Shown here: in pieces, positions 1 to 11,722 of the stretch
How the letters are laid out: every line of letters begins with the position of its first letter
How positions within the stretch are numbered: the first letter of the stretch is position 1
DNA from: Odiellus spinosus
Lineage: Eukaryota; Arthropoda; Arachnida; Opiliones; Phalangiidae
Direction of reading: 5' to 3'
Assembly: GCA_963920705.1 (NCBI GenBank)
Contig: OY987231.1
Span: 20,003,024-20,067,023 of the forward strand
Length of the DNA: 64,000 bases
Notes under the pieces: generated by a model
What the model was told of the DNA's origin: nothing
Seen by the model: only the letters and a program-made list of their open reading frames with translations
Databases searched by the model: none
Position numbers and translations under genes: made by a program

Positions 1-60
1 TCAAATCTCGATTAAATCTGATTAAGCCGGCTAGTTAAGCCTCGTCTGAAAAGGATATTA
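1..60. mobile_element. Truncated end of family L MITE
   Basis: The first 60 bases match the right end of the foldback element at 37397-37552, including GGCTAGTTAAGCCTCGTCTG and the terminal AAAAGG. The window edge cuts it. The full copy has inverted ends built on CGAGGCGTAAYTAGCC, so this is one terminus of a non-autonomous DNA transposon. Confidence 0.7.
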
Positions 61-848
61 GAGTTCCTAGCCTAACCTAAGGGATTTTAATATGGAGATT
101 TAAAACTGTCAAGCACATTTTTCACACCTTTCAGTTGGTTGTAGATTTTCTTTAAATATTTTTTCTTAACTCCCTGGGTACTTAATTAGTATGCATGTAT
201 AACCATCGTAATTTAGTGGGGGAGTATTAGTTTGTCTTCAAAAAACAAAAACATTATTTTCTAAGTGCAGGTCGTTCAGATGTTATTTCTCTATCTACTT
301 TGCTTATTCCTGTGTTGGCTTCTGTTTGAAGTGATTATGTTTTATCGGTACTTTCGACCTGGAGACGACTCTAAACCTGTATGTATACTTGTTCTAATTT
401 TCAGATTTCTTGCACACAAAATTCGTTAATTGTAGATTAGTATGGATAAGATCACACCCTTACAGTCATAACCAACTACGTACCTTGAGGGCGCAAAATA
501 AAAATAATACTAAAAAAGGCTTAGTAACTAAATCGAACAGAACGATCGTTACGCCATAATTAACAAGATTCTGTCTTCCCATATATATACATGGCTCTTT
601 TTAATTTCCTTGTTCTTTTATGGGCTCTTGGTCTCCTTCCTTACACAAACTTACGTCACTACACTTAATAATAATCCTAGTACTTGTATTTCACGAACAA
701 ACGGTGCAAGAAATATTGGCAAATTATTTCCGGAACTAATAAATCACGGAAGACAACCTTTAACATATTTCTATATCTTTCTTTTTCACGCTCGTGTTCG
801 TTATTTATCTTCCGGACGTGTGACTTGGTTCTAACCCCGTATAACTAG
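61..848. other. Intron upstream of GPCR last exon
   Basis: AT-rich non-coding sequence ending in a pyrimidine-rich tract and AG at 847-848. I see no coding exon. It is presumed to be the last intron of the GPCR gene, whose earlier exons lie left of the window. Confidence 0.5.
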
Positions 849-1085
849 CTTCCGGAGTGGTACAGGCCTCTGTATTTTGTGGCTCATTACTTCGCGTATT
901 CGAACAGCGCGATAAACCCCGTTCTGTATGGGATATGCAACCAACAGTTCCGAAAAGCCTTCTTCTCCATGCTTCCGATGGGTTACGGGGTAACTAGTTT
1001 ATCACCAAGCAACGACAACAGGAGATCCGTACCACGGATATCCCGTCAATCACTAAGACCCGAAAATGTCAATCATCACATGTAG
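849..1085 (+). CDS. Rhodopsin-class GPCR, last exon (TM7 and C-tail)
   Basis: Terminal exon of a seven-transmembrane receptor at the plasma membrane. The frame reads from ECL3 (LPEWYRPLYFV) through TM7 (AHYFAYSNSAINPVLYG), which holds the class A NPxxY motif as NPVLY. Helix 8 follows (NQQFRKAFF), then a short Ser/Arg-rich cytoplasmic tail ending HHM and TAG at 1083-1085. The acceptor AG at 847-848 follows a pyrimidine-rich stretch and puts CTT at 849 in frame. Earlier exons are outside the window. The NSAINPVLYG and QFRKAF features resemble insect neuropeptide receptors, but this exon alone does not identify the ligand. The helix 8 aromatics and the lack of internal stops argue against a pseudogene. 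Confidence 0.82.
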   Translation, partial: LPEWYRPLYFVAHYFAYSNSAINPVLYGICNQQFRKAFFSMLPMGYGVTSLSPSNDNRRSVPRISRQSLRPENVNHHM

Positions 1086-3220
1086 GAAGATTTATTTCTA
1101 CACGTGATAATTGGATGTTTATGCCGTGTACAAAATAAGGGTGCACGAATATCAAGAAAAAAATAAAGATTATGCCTCAGCTTGTTGTTGTAAGAGCTGG
1201 CAAGAAGAAAAAAACACACGAAAAAGTACTATTAGGGCAGACAATGGCTCTATACTTTCTATAAATGAAGCTCGATCAATTTTGTTGTTTGCGCGATGGA
1301 CAAATCAATTCAATAAACTGTCACAGAAGAAGGTTAAGCTTATTTTTAGGATTGAGATTTATTTTATCGGTATTGGTTGTTACTTTGTTAGAACATATAC
1401 TATTATTTTCTCCTTTGAAAACCCAATAAAGATTTATATAAAACTTTCCAACGAAAATAAAATTTACCCTTTTATTTTTGCAGGAACTTTCAAGGGTTAA
1501 CTACTTTCGTAAAATCAATGCTTCGATTAAGGCATTACGCGATTATTTACTTGTTTCAGCCTTTGGTAATGCTAAATACGTACTCATAGTTACGAAATCA
1601 CTTTAGTGCAGTCAAAGCTACATGATTGTACAGCGGCTGCGTCAGGGGTGGGATGAGTAGGTTACGTGTAAATTTCAAACGGGCCACAAAATCCACTCAA
1701 AGGGGTTTCGAAAACAAACGAAATGGGGCATCAAAATCCTTTCAAAATGGGCCTCTAATTACTGTAGAGTAAATAAAGTCAGATTCGACAAAAATGGGGG
1801 CCTCTAAAAGTTATAAGCCTACGTATAAAAACTCCTTGCACGACTGGGAAATACAACCTCCATAGCGCATCAGTATGAACACGACTTTACTGGCATGGAA
1901 AATGAATTTATAACGGTCTATTTTGCACAGAAGCCAAGCAATTTCTTTGTCTTATTTGTTAAGTGTAACCATAAAACCAACCAGTTGTTCTAAAGCACAT
2001 TTAAAAGAAAATCATCAAGTGAATCATCGGGGATACACTCAACTATAATTTCAATCCATTTTCATTATAAGAAAGAAATAAAACCAAAATGAACCAAATA
2101 TCCCGTGCCATACATCAGAACTTTTATTTTTTCTTAAAATCTTTCGAGGAAAGGTCTTTGAACTCCGTATAAAACTTTGATCATTTCGTTTTCAACAAAA
2201 TTTCACAGTTTAAGGGCGTACCCAGGATTTATTCATGGAAGAATAAACCAAGGGTGTGCAAGACGCGGCGAAATGCAGGGAAAAACTTTACGAATTACTT
2301 TTCAAATTGAGACGAAGAAATACTTTTTTTAACTTCTACTCTCCCTGATTAATTGTTCCATGATTTTAATTCGCAGAGGGATTTTGTCGGATGGCTTGGG
2401 AAAAAAATGGTAGAGACGAAGCTTTATCTGTGGTATCAACTCCCTCTCTTTGCAATGATCCCTCTTACATTGGGTATTAATATTAATAACATGAAAAGTT
2501 AGGGGTTTTGGTATCTAGCTTTGGTTTTAAGCATTAGGTCGTAACCAGCCGTTGCGCCAAGTTATATTGATGGTTTTGGAGACGCAACGGAGCATCCTGG
2601 CCCCTTTTCTTTCCCTTCATCCTTCTTGTTGGAATTGATTTTTCCCTCTCGTAAATAGATCTCATGATCTCTTGTTCAAGGAGAGTTGTCACAAACTACA
2701 GATCTTCTCTTTTAGGTTGACCATTGTTTATCAATCCACATCAGCTTTTCTCATTACGCCAACTCTCTTTGAACAGAAGTATAGTAGACGCACGATATCG
2801 GAAATGGAAAATTTGCTTCTAAAATGATCCTTTAAAATATCGTCTAGATGTATTCTCTGACAGAAAAATACTACCTTAAATATTTATTCACTAATTTAAA
2901 ATTATCCGCGCCCGTAGACAAAATGAATTTGTTTTACCACAAAATGATCCAACTTTCATAAATATTGGAAGGTTGACTAGAGTCAGTCTAGGCTCTTGAT
3001 TGAACTAAACTTACCATTCATTTTTAATTATTCCCTTTCAATTGCAGCACTTGATAATCGTGTGGTGACTGATAGTGTGGAAATTTCCCGCCACATTTTA
3101 AAACATATAGGACACTATTTTTATTTAAAATTTAATTTACTAATAATCCAGAAAAACGTGACTTTACTTAAGAATCTAGTTATTACTTTAGAACGGAACT
3201 CTTTAATTATTATAAACCGA
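1086..3220. other. Intergenic, no gene seen
   Basis: AT-rich sequence with candidate polyadenylation signals (AATAAA) just after the GPCR stop. Around 1494-1612 there is a degenerate relative of family K (GGGTTAACTACTT, then CCTTTGGTAATGCTAAATACG) that matches the copy at 35051-35168. Nothing else is recognisable. The 129-codon open frame at 1111-1500 has low-complexity composition and no family signature. Confidence 0.5.
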
Positions 3221-3256
3221 AGGGCAAACCACTCTTGGAATCAGGTGTACAAACTA

Positions 3257-3442
3257 AAGCTACGTTCACACTTGACACTTTGGAACCGTTTTCAAACCGT
3301 TTCGGATTTTGAAATCGTCTTTTCCAGATATTAATTTTGTTTCTTTATCAAAGATCTACACGGGTGACCCCAAAAATTTTATAATTTGACCTTTCCAAAA
3401 CGGTTTAAAACGGTTTAAAAGTCTGTAGTGTGAACGCGGCTT
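3257..3442. mobile_element. Family I MITE copy 1
   Basis: Inverted ends AGCTACGTTCACACTT and AGTGTGAACGCGGCTT. Other copies are at 42506-42752 and 56703-56967, with a short related one near 62174. The best copy is flanked by TA, as in Tc1/mariner insertions. It contains AAACCGTTT-type repeats inside both arms. Confidence 0.65.
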
Positions 3443-3449
3443 AAATGTA

Positions 3450-3590
3450 ATCAATTCGGAATCACGAGAATCGATTCGGAATCACGAGAATCGATTAGGA
3501 ATCACGAGAATCGATTAGGAATCACGAGAATCAATGTGAATCACGAATTAATTCGGAATCACTGAGAATCAAATGAATCTGGAATCAGGT
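3450..3590. repeat. Minisatellite, about 20-bp unit
   Basis: About six head-to-tail copies of a unit close to AATCGATTCGGAATCACGAG. They become degenerate rightwards, with GATTAGG variants and then truncated units. It lies inside element M. Confidence 0.85.
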
Positions 3591-3677
3591 GTACAAATTT
3601 TTCTAGAGTGGCTTGCCCCTCGCATAATATAAAATATCTTATCTACAAAAATAACACAAATCTTTCTAAAAACAGAG

Positions 3678-3683
3678 TTTATT
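3678..3683 (-). terminator. Poly(A) signal of the Gly/His-rich gene
   Basis: TTTATT on the plus strand is AATAAA on the coding strand, about 100 nt after the stop codon at 3786. It is the first such hexamer downstream. Confidence 0.5.
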
Positions 3684-3785
3684 ATTTCTATAAACTTAAA
3701 CTACATGTAATTACATCAATGAAACATAGGAACTGATAGGAAAAGTCAGTTTGAAAGCTATACTTTCGAGGGTTGAGATCAAGCT

Positions 3786-5815
3786 TTAATACCAGCCTCC
3801 GTGCCACGCACCATGAGAACCGTGCCCTCCTCCTCCTCCTCCACTATGGGATCCGTGTCCTCCTCCACTATGGGATCCGTGTCCTCCTCCACTATGGGAT
3901 CCGTGTCCTCCTCCACTGTGGGAACCGTGTCCTCCTCCTTCTCCTCCCTTCTTTTTAGCTTCCTTCCCCTTGTGACTCCATCCACTCTTTCCACCGTAAC
4001 TTTAAAAAGCAAAAAAAAAAAAAAAAATGTACAATTTGTTTGCGAGAGCGAATAGGTAAATATATAAAATGGCTTGTTCCCCCTGTTTTTCGTGTAAAGA
4101 ATCGTCAATTTAGATGTCACGGTCTACGTCAAGTGCCGTTTACTTTGATATAGATCGTGACGACTGCAATGATGATTGCTACACAAACAAGTAGTGCAAG
4201 CCAAACGGGGATTTATATATTTGACTATTAAAAATATTTTTAATCGTACCTTTTGCTCCCGCCTGTGCTCCAGCCTACTTTGTGTCCACCGGCTTTACCA
4301 TGACCATGATGCCCATCTCCGTGACCCCCTGAACCCCCGTGATGTTTGTGACTTTTATGACTACCAGCCCCGTCACCTCCGTATCCGTCACCCGCTTGAT
4401 ATTTGTGATTCCAGACCTTAATTTGACCATCTGGCATCGATTCGTGCCCGCTATGTCCTCCACTATGACTCCCGTAGCTTCCGGAATCACTGTGGTCAGT
4501 TTCGAATTGCGAAACATCAGAAAAGGCGGTCAAAACAATGAGAATATTCTCGTCGTAATTTACCTGTGACTCCATTCGTTTCCTTTGCCTTTGCCTCCCC
4601 CTCCCCCTCCGCCCCCGTGGTTCTTTTTGTGACCTACGTGGTGACTTCCTTGATGCTCTTCGTCCTCTTCGTGGTCGCTGCTTTCGCCCTTATTATCTTC
4701 GTCGCTGTCATACTCCGAATGAACGTGGAAATTTGACCCTTCCGCTTCCGATAGTTCCATTTCATCGTCGAATTCGTCAGCTAACGTTAGGGCAACGAAG
4801 ACCCAAAGGATCGTGCAAATTACCTGTGAAAGCAGGAGTACATGAAACACCTTCCTAAGAGTATAAGATCTCACTCGCTCGAACCGGCATTCGTGGCTTT
4901 TATTTTGAACTTTTTGGGCTAGCATCGGCGATCTCCTTGGGTAGTCGAAGTTTAACGTTTTAAATATTCTACAAGTCTACTTTGCAATAGTTATTTGTTA
5001 AGGACATGTTAATGTAATATTTCATTTGAATAAATAAAAAACGTTTATCTCTATAGGTCACTTGACTCACTTTGAAATTTTCATCTAAGGATCTGAAGCG
5101 TAAATATTTCAGCGCGTATTAAACTTTTAAACAAAACTTTCTCGGGTGTTAGGGAGTTAATTTAATCTTGTTATTCCGGTTTTCATAAGATTTAACGAAA
5201 CAATTCTAATCGGTTTTAACTTAAAGAAGCCAATAAAGTCTTGGTTGCTGGGTTTAAAACAATGAAGGTCCAACAATAAATTTCTCCATTATATTTTGTC
5301 AAGCAGAAGGTGTAATGAAGAAAGGGATCAATTGAAGCGAAACTATTTTGATGCAACCATCCCCTGGCAACGAAACCCCCCAACAACATTAACTATCCAG
5401 AAGGCCAATAAACGTTTTTGATCTCGCTCGAAAGAAAGCTCGAAGCCACACAAAGTTTCATCAGAAACAATAGCAATTTCGACTCGAAATCTTTCTTCTT
5501 TTTCGTTTCTTTTCAAGGCTTTGACTTTACCAGACCAGAGGTTATATTCTCTAAGGATTTGCCAATAATACTTTTCTTACGTAAGGCTCAAATTCCCAAA
5601 ATATAGATCTGAAAGACAGCCGCGGCAGTCAGCTAGACTTGGCGTGGAAGTCTAACCTAACCTGTCTACAAAAAGAAAATAAGCCCCGGTTTCTTCAATT
5701 TTGTTTTTCGCTAAAGAAAACGAAATAACTGTGGAATTGGAAATATTCCGGTAGTTTTAGAAGCGAATTTCTATTGGAACATTTTTATCAATCGCAGACT
5801 TACCGTGGCTCTCAT
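3786..5815 (-). CDS. Secreted acidic, Gly/His/Ser-rich repeat protein
   Basis: Four exons on the minus strand: 5804-5815, 4564-4823, 4250-4489 and 3786-3999. All junctions are GT-AG with phases 0, 2 and 2. They give a 241-residue protein. The first exon codes only MRAT before GTAAGT; exon 2 completes a signal peptide (VICTILWVFVALTLA). The mature N-terminus is acidic (DEFDDEMELSEAE), followed by a Glu/Asp/His stretch and an oligoglycine run. Exon 3 is rich in Gly, His and Ser. The last exon carries four near-identical HGSHSGGG units and ends HGGWY. A start codon separated from the rest of the signal peptide by an intron near the 5' end is typical of insect cuticle and other secreted structural proteins, so an extracellular matrix or cuticle role is inferred. 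No chitin-binding R&R domain is present and I cannot name a family. The repeats are identical at nucleotide level, implying recent expansion. Confidence 0.8.
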
Positions 5816-5870
5816 GGTCCTTCGACTATTGCAAGGTTCTCAATGATATCCAATTACTTTCAGCGTAGAC

Positions 5871-5877
5871 TTTTATA
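5871..5877 (-). promoter_or_regulatory. TATA box of the Gly/His-rich gene
   Basis: TATAAAA on the minus strand, 56 nt upstream of the ATG at 5815. A start site about 30 nt downstream would fall near 5846, by an Inr-like TCATTG. A TATA promoter fits a tissue- or stage-restricted secreted protein. Confidence 0.65.
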
Positions 5878-6725
5878 GAAAAGCAGACACGGTTCACTAG
5901 TTTGAACCAATTTAAAATTAATCATACTTTTTTTGATTTTGTTAACAAAGCACCTGGAAGTGAATCCCAAAACAATAATTCGATACCGCTTTCCTTTACG
6001 GTTTTTATATAAAAAAACACTCATTCACACGATTTTGGAATTGATATAGGTTATTAGTGTTCCTTTCTTAGATGGTACGAGTTTTTTCTTCAATCAAAAA
6101 AGTAAATAGTAGAGCTTTATAAAAGAGGAACCACTCGGACGTGTCGGATCCAAGCAATCACGGTTAGACTTTTTATTAGCTATTTTTAAATAAAGCGCTT
6201 TATTTTGGTAGCAATTTAGACCGAATTAAAGATGAGAGATCATATGTTACAGTAATTTACAGAAGAGATCTATAATGTTTTATGATGTTATTGAAATCCC
6301 CAGAAAATTTAGACGAAAATTCCATGTAATAACATCTTTGGTTTTGGTGGTATTTTTCCGCATAATAAAACTGAAATTATTTTCTATCACAACATGGCTG
6401 GATAGGAGGGATTATTGTATGTATTTTGTTAATTACGTGATAGAGGTCCGTTACAATCAAATCAAGACTTTTAACCACAAATATCATCAACATTTGGAAA
6501 ATATTGTTGTGCGCTACCCATAATTTCTGCTATTCACTATCTTACTACGCTAAAAAGTACTAGAGCACTCTTCCTTAAGCTATAACCATTGTTGTTTCGG
6601 ATTTTGCTGTATTATTTTGGATTCTATATCAAGTATGCAAGGATGTGTATAGAATATTTTTATTCTCATGTTCTTAGGTACATAAATGAGTTCTTGATAG
6701 TATGATATTATTACTATACTAGAGA

Positions 6726-7006
6726 CAAGGAGGATCAGAGAAGGAGAGGAAATGTGGGGACGGCGCGGTTCCTACTGCGTCGGCCTAAACTCCCACTCTG
6801 GGAGAACGGGGGTAGAGACGTTTCGTGGTAAAATGTTGTCGCGTGGGTAAAACGAATCCTTTATGAGACGCGCTAGCTAGCGACCACGTGACAACAGTTT
6901 ACCTCGAGAATTTCCTATCCCCCCTTTCCACCCGAGTGGGAGGTTGGCTCTTCTCTCTCTAACTCAACGCAGCCCCACATTTCCTCTCCTTCTCTGATCC
7001 TCCTTG
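6726..7006. mobile_element. Family A foldback MITE, copy 1 (281 bp)
   Basis: Non-autonomous element whose two ends are perfect inverted repeats for about 34 bp, starting CAAGGAGGATCAGAGAAGG. It is flanked by an exact 7-bp target duplication, CTAGAGA (6719-6725 and 7007-7013). The interior holds CCACGTGAC and no open reading frame. Four more copies are at 25464, 30868, 35323 and 60914. It lies about 440 bp upstream of the NAF1 start codon, so it is part of or close to that promoter. Confidence 0.9.
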
Positions 7007-7013
7007 CTAGAGA

Positions 7014-7448
7014 TTAACCTTCTAAAAAGAAGGGTTTTAAAAATGTATAACCAATGCCGGACTATATTGGTTAGTTATATTATTTCAGCTTTCAAAAATT
7101 AAACTAGATCTCTCTATAGGCTTAATTGACATTTGAAATTAGGCGGGTGACTTGAGTCTGGCGACATGCTGAAAATATTTAAAAATTATTGGAGGAATCC
7201 ACTATCCAGTGACCATACTCGGCTTTTTTCCGTCCCTGGATGAAAGTCCAAATCCGAGTCCGACTCCGACATGAACAAAATAGCAGACGAAAAGTTACGT
7301 TTTAAGGCCATGTGCTTTGTCGATTTTCATGTGTGGTTCACGTTATTCTTATTTTAATTTAAGCCAAATAAGCTGTTAATGTAATATATTATTTGAGATT
7401 CGATATTAGTTTTAAGTGTTTACGAGCTTAATTGAACTTAGTGGAATA
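7014..7448. promoter_or_regulatory. NAF1 upstream region
   Basis: AT-rich sequence between element A1 and the NAF1 ATG. It must contain the NAF1 promoter and 5' UTR. I see no TATA box at a useful distance, as is usual for a housekeeping gene. Confidence 0.4.
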
Positions 7449-10400
7449 ATGGATGAACAAGACACCGCTTCCATTATCCATCAAGAAGTAATAAACTCTG
7501 GCTTTGAACCAGCGCATAAGGGTGATTCTATGCCTAAATCCGAATTATCAGAATTACCCGTAAGATTAGATTTAAATTCTCACAGTGAAAAATCTTTGCT
7601 AAGTCAAGGAATAATTGATGGACAAAATGTAAACACTATCATTAATACCCCATCTTTAACCGTTGAAAACCAAGCTTCATCGCAAGACATTATTACCAAA
7701 TCATCCCTTGATACCAATTCTGATCAGTCTATTCAAATCATCAAAATCAAAGAAGAGCCTTTTCACTTAGTTGATTACGATACGGATGGAACAACAGATA
7801 ATGAAAACGAAGATACCGCTAAGAATGATCAACAATCACTGTCAACGGCTTTCGCGAGTACAAACCCTCCAATTTCATCTACAGTTTGTACTAACCAAGT
7901 TCCAAACGATGATATTTGGAATGATGCCATAATGGACAATGTAGAGCCTGAAAAACCCATCACTTTGATACCTGATAAAGTTGTTCTTCCACTGCCCGCA
8001 TTTTTCCACGATTATGGGCGAAAAGAAAGCTCAGATTCCTCGGATTCAGAATCTGATTCGTCCGACTCATCCGTCTCTGTCTTATTAACAGAATCCGCTG
8101 ATTCGTCTTCAGACACCAACTGGTAAAATTCGAAGCTTTTCTATTACCTGTTCCGATTCTTATTCTATTGTAAATATAATTTGCAGCGTAATAATTGAAA
8201 ATAAGGTCGCAAAATCCAAGCAATCTATAAAAATTCCAAAGAAGCGAGGTAATCTAAATCCTTACAAAACTCCCGGAGAATTATGTTTGGAGGTAAGCTT
8301 ACATTCATTCGTTTGATATAATTTTTAATCAATTTGTATTTGGATATTTAATCTCGTTTATTTACGTTTGAAATGAAGGATTTACCACCGATAGAAGATT
8401 TGTATATTACTGTACCGGAAAATGACATATTACACATTGGGAAAGTGTCTAGCATTGTTCAAACTCAAGGTAATCTTAATGAAAATATACGTTTCATTTA
8501 TTCAACTTAATCAAATGAATTCCGGGAATAGTTATTATACAGACGTTTGAAAATCAAAGAGCATTAGATTTGGAAACCGTTTTATTTTTAAAAGATGGAA
8601 CATCATTGGGAAAAGTAGTCGCATATTTAATTATTTTGTATTTTAACATTTTAAGTGTCACGAATAATTATTTTAATATGATTATAAAGGTTTTTGATGT
8701 TTTTGGGCGTGTGGCTGCTCCATTTTATTCCGTGAGATTTAACACTGAAGAGGATATCAAAAATAAAGGCATTGAAGTTGGATGCGACGTATACTGCGCC
8801 CCAGCTCACAATGAAGTTACCAAATTTGTCTTCACGGAAAAATTGTTGACGTTAGTAGTTTTTTTGCGATAGAATTTTACTTTGATGTTTTCTTTAATAC
8901 CAAAATGTATGGTTTCTGATAGATTCAATCATGGGGGAGTTCAAATATGACAGTTAAAAGTTTTTAAAACCTCCGCAAGTTTAAAAAAAAAAAAAAGTCC
9001 ATAAACTTTTATATTTATTTTTCATTTCAAGATTCTTTTGCTTTAGATTAGGTTAAGTTAGTTTAGATTAGGATAAGTTAATCTAGGTTATGTTAAATTT
9101 GGTTAGGATAAGCTATGGGATTCTCGCAATGACGATTAAAACTTTAAAAACTCTTTTAAACTTGTGGCGGTTTTAAAAAAAATTTAAATCTGAATCTAAC
9201 AGAAAAAACTGTTGGTATAGGGCACTCGAAATAAAATCCTACCGTATTTGCAAAGAGATTAATTATATATATTTATTTATTCCTCAGACAAAAGGGTTCA
9301 GACGCATCATGGAAAGACAATAATGAACCCCCTGAAGAAGTAAATGCTTTTCGATATAGTTTTCACTAAAGACGGTAAATGCTGTGTCCCCAGTGTTGCC
9401 AACTGTGAGCGCAAACCGAAGCAAAGAGAAAGATTTCAGTTTTGGAACTGATTTGTTCTGAACTGCGCTCACAAGCTCCTGGCAATTCCTGAAAGGAAAG
9501 CTGGGAAAAAGGGGTGGAACTTTCTTTTGCACCTTTATCGAAAACGATTTATTAATTTATAACTAAATTTCTCAGAAGTGGCTATTTAAGCCCAAATATG
9601 GGCCTAAATATCCAGGGACTTTTGTAATTAGGCTAATTGAGCCCAAAATTTAGGAATAATAAGGCCCTAATTAGCCAGGGATTATTTAGCCTCAAAATTT
9701 AGGACTAAATAGGCTCAAAAATGTAAAAGTATTAAAAGTAATGAGTACTAATTATAAATTCTTAGAGAAAAATTCCTTTATTAATCAGTAATTGAACGAG
9801 TTACTCGATTTAAACGAGTACTCGCTCGTCATATACATGTATTATTAGAATTTAGTAATTTTATTTTTATTTTCTAAATTAGTGTTTGGAGTTTTCGGAT
9901 GATGAACAAGAAAAATTACATAAAATGAAGTTGAAAGCCAAACGCAAGGGTGTTGCCATTGAAGATGGTGATAGTGACCTTCAAATTGTGCACAGCAACG
10001 TTACTAACGGAAAAAGTAAATTTGATTTCTAATTTAATAGGAAATATTTTTTAAACGGATACTAGACTATGGAAACAAGTTATTACGGACTCTCAAAATA
10101 AAAATATGCATTAAAACGAACAAAACAGAATGCCACCAAATAGACTAAATGATAAATACTTAGTTCAACAAAAGTTTAAAAAAGGAATTTTAAATTTTGG
10201 TCCACTTTTGTTGAATTCATTTGTCTATTTCTTCGAATTCTGTTGTAATTTTCTAATTTGGACTGTATTAAGAAATAAAATAAAAAAATCCATATTTTAT
10301 TTCTAGGTCAAAGGAATGGAAAAAAACGAGGCTCTCATACTGGACCCTTAGTTCGACCAAATAGGTTCAACGCTCCGACACCCGATTTAAATACGACTAA

Positions 10401-10848
10401 TGGCCAATCTGTCGAGCCAAATGTACAGCGATGGAACAATTTTTATCAACCGCAGAATAACGGGAATTTTCAACAAAATAGAGGAGGTCATTATAATAAC
10501 CAATGGGGTACGGGTCCCCAGTACTCTAATCATCAGACTGGTCCCTCATTATTATCCAATCCATACGTATTTGGAACTCCACCTTCGATGTTCAATAACG
10601 GGTATCCCAATAATCAATATAGTTATCCTAATTCTAATGTCGATGGACAATTTCATCATAATTCGGTTGTTCCGAATAACCAAGCGTTTCAGCCTTCTTG
10701 GCCCCCTTTTTCTCAATATGGTCCCAATCAGTTTAATCAGGGTCAATTTATTGGACCACAAAATAGGCTTGAAAGTCCGCAAACCAATCAGTTTTACAAT
10801 ATGTGCTTTACAAGTCCACCTCCTCCTCCGCCTCCTCCTCAAATGTAA
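7449..10848 (+). CDS. NAF1: NAF1, H/ACA ribonucleoprotein assembly factor
   Basis: Eight exons: 7449-8122, 8187-8292, 8379-8469, 8532-8614, 8690-8850, 9288-9339, 9883-10015 and 10307-10848. All junctions are GT-AG with matching phases, giving 613 residues. NAF1 is a nuclear protein that binds dyskerin through a Gar1-like beta-barrel during H/ACA snoRNP and telomerase RNP assembly and is later replaced by GAR1. The N-terminus is acidic and Ser/Asp-rich. The core domain is recognised by DLPPIEDLYITVPEND, LGKVFDVFGRVAAPFY, KGSDASWKDNNEPPEE and LEFSDDEQEK, all diagnostic of the family. The C-terminus is Asn/Gln-rich and ends in a polyproline run before QM, as in animal NAF1. The first in-frame ATG is taken as the start. 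An upstream in-frame extension at 7416 would need a non-ATG start. Confidence 0.95.
8934..9190. repeat. Inverted arms around degenerate TTAGG core (locus P1)
   Basis: Inside NAF1 intron 5. The left arm (TTTTAAAACCTCCGCAAGTT, near 8960) is inverted relative to the right arm (AACTTGTGGCGGTTTTAAA, near 9160). The core at 9046-9115 holds degenerate TTAGGTTAAG-type units. Three other loci share the plan: 14632, 46845 and 50985. Confidence 0.6.
9565..9725. repeat. Degenerate AGCCCAAA/TTAGG-type short repeats
   Basis: NAF1 intron 6 carries repeated variants of CCCAAAATTTAGGACTAAAT and of AATTAGGCTAATTGAGCCC, in partly inverted order. It resembles a decayed version of the inverted-arm loci, but I cannot define its borders. 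Confidence 0.4.
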
Positions 10849-10955
10849 TTTGTTTTTATATTGTTATGAATTAAAAAACTTAAAGGATTCATGTCATAGT
10901 AAACAAATGAGTTGTTTTTATTTGATTTATTATGTTGTGAAAATATAAAGTCATC

Positions 10956-10961
10956 AATAAA
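10956..10961 (+). terminator. NAF1 poly(A) signal
   Basis: AATAAA 108 nt after the NAF1 stop codon, the nearest canonical hexamer. Confidence 0.55.
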
Positions 10962-11272
10962 ACTTACCCAAATATCCAAAGAAAAGTGGTGTGTTAATGC
11001 AAGATATAAGCGTGTATGTTGCTTTTATTAAAATTTAAAACTCTTAATAACTTTGTCTAAGCAGGGATTCATACATAAATATAATATTTATTTCAACACA
11101 TTGTTGAAGACAACAACAGAGGCTATTCTGGATATATATTTATAAATGAATTCCTGATCCAACTTGGATTATCCAAGTTGAAAATATCCGATTTATACGG
11201 ATTTGGATTTAAAGAACCCGCTTTAACATTTACACCGTCTAGCGGCGAACCCGCGACATACAAATTCATAGT

Positions 11273-11722
11273 AGGGTTAAAGGTTAAAACGCGCGCGAAA
11301 CGTCGCCTCTTTGGGTAGCGCGCTGCTCTTCTTTGGCATTGTTGAAAGCCGGCTTTAAAGCGGATAAAATCTTTTCGTTTAAATTGTAAGTGAAATTTAA
11401 ACTTTTTCTAAGTTTCTTCTGATTTAACGTACAAATGGTTCGTAATACTTGATATTATAAAATAGCAGGGTCTAAGCTATGAAATATTGATGCTACGTCA
11501 TAGCTCGTGAAATTGTTAATCTAGCGGGAGAATCGTAGCGGTGAGTCGATGACGTAAGAAAATTTTAAATTAGGGAATTTAGGGTTTACGGTTAAAACGC
11601 GCGCGAAACCCATGGCGAAACCTGGACTCTAGGCTAATGCGGAATGTGCATCGCTGAATGCCGGCGTTACAACGGATAAAACCTTTTTCGTGTTCTTAAG
11701 AATGGCAAGTGAAATTTTAACG
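11273..11722 (+). promoter_or_regulatory. Tandemly duplicated GC-rich 5'-exon-like units
   Basis: Two direct copies (about 11273-11402 and 11580-11722) share GGTTAAAACGCGCGCGAAAC, then GCCGGC, then CGGATAAAA, then AAGTGAAAT. Each holds an E2F-type GCGCGAAA (11293-11300 and 11601-11608). Each ends in donor-like sequence: GTAAGTG at 11386 in the first and GCAAGTG at 11705 in the second. The local CpG content contrasts with the AT-rich surroundings. This looks like duplicated alternative first exons with promoters for a plus-strand transcript, but no downstream coding exon was found. A decayed repeat is the alternative. Confidence 0.35.

Larger units (their letters stand above)
3221..3619. mobile_element. 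Outer foldback element (M) with nested insert
   Basis: The ends are inverted: GGGCAAACCACTCT on the left and AGAGTGGCTTGCCC on the right. A 17-bp direct repeat (GGAATCAGGTGTACAAA) sits just inside each end, near 3238 and 3582. Between them are a family I element and a tandem array. The arrangement suggests an insertion into an older element, or an element that captured a minisatellite. Confidence 0.55.

Noticed and set aside
3450..3590. Possible CRISPR-like repeat array
   Set aside because: Units are contiguous without unique spacers and the DNA is eukaryotic, so it is a minisatellite.
3773..4120. Long frames on both strands over the Gly/His gene (Ser-rich and Glu-rich)
   Set aside because: Shadows of the GGA/GGC/CAC repeat in the last exon; the spliced minus-strand frame with a signal peptide is the coherent one.
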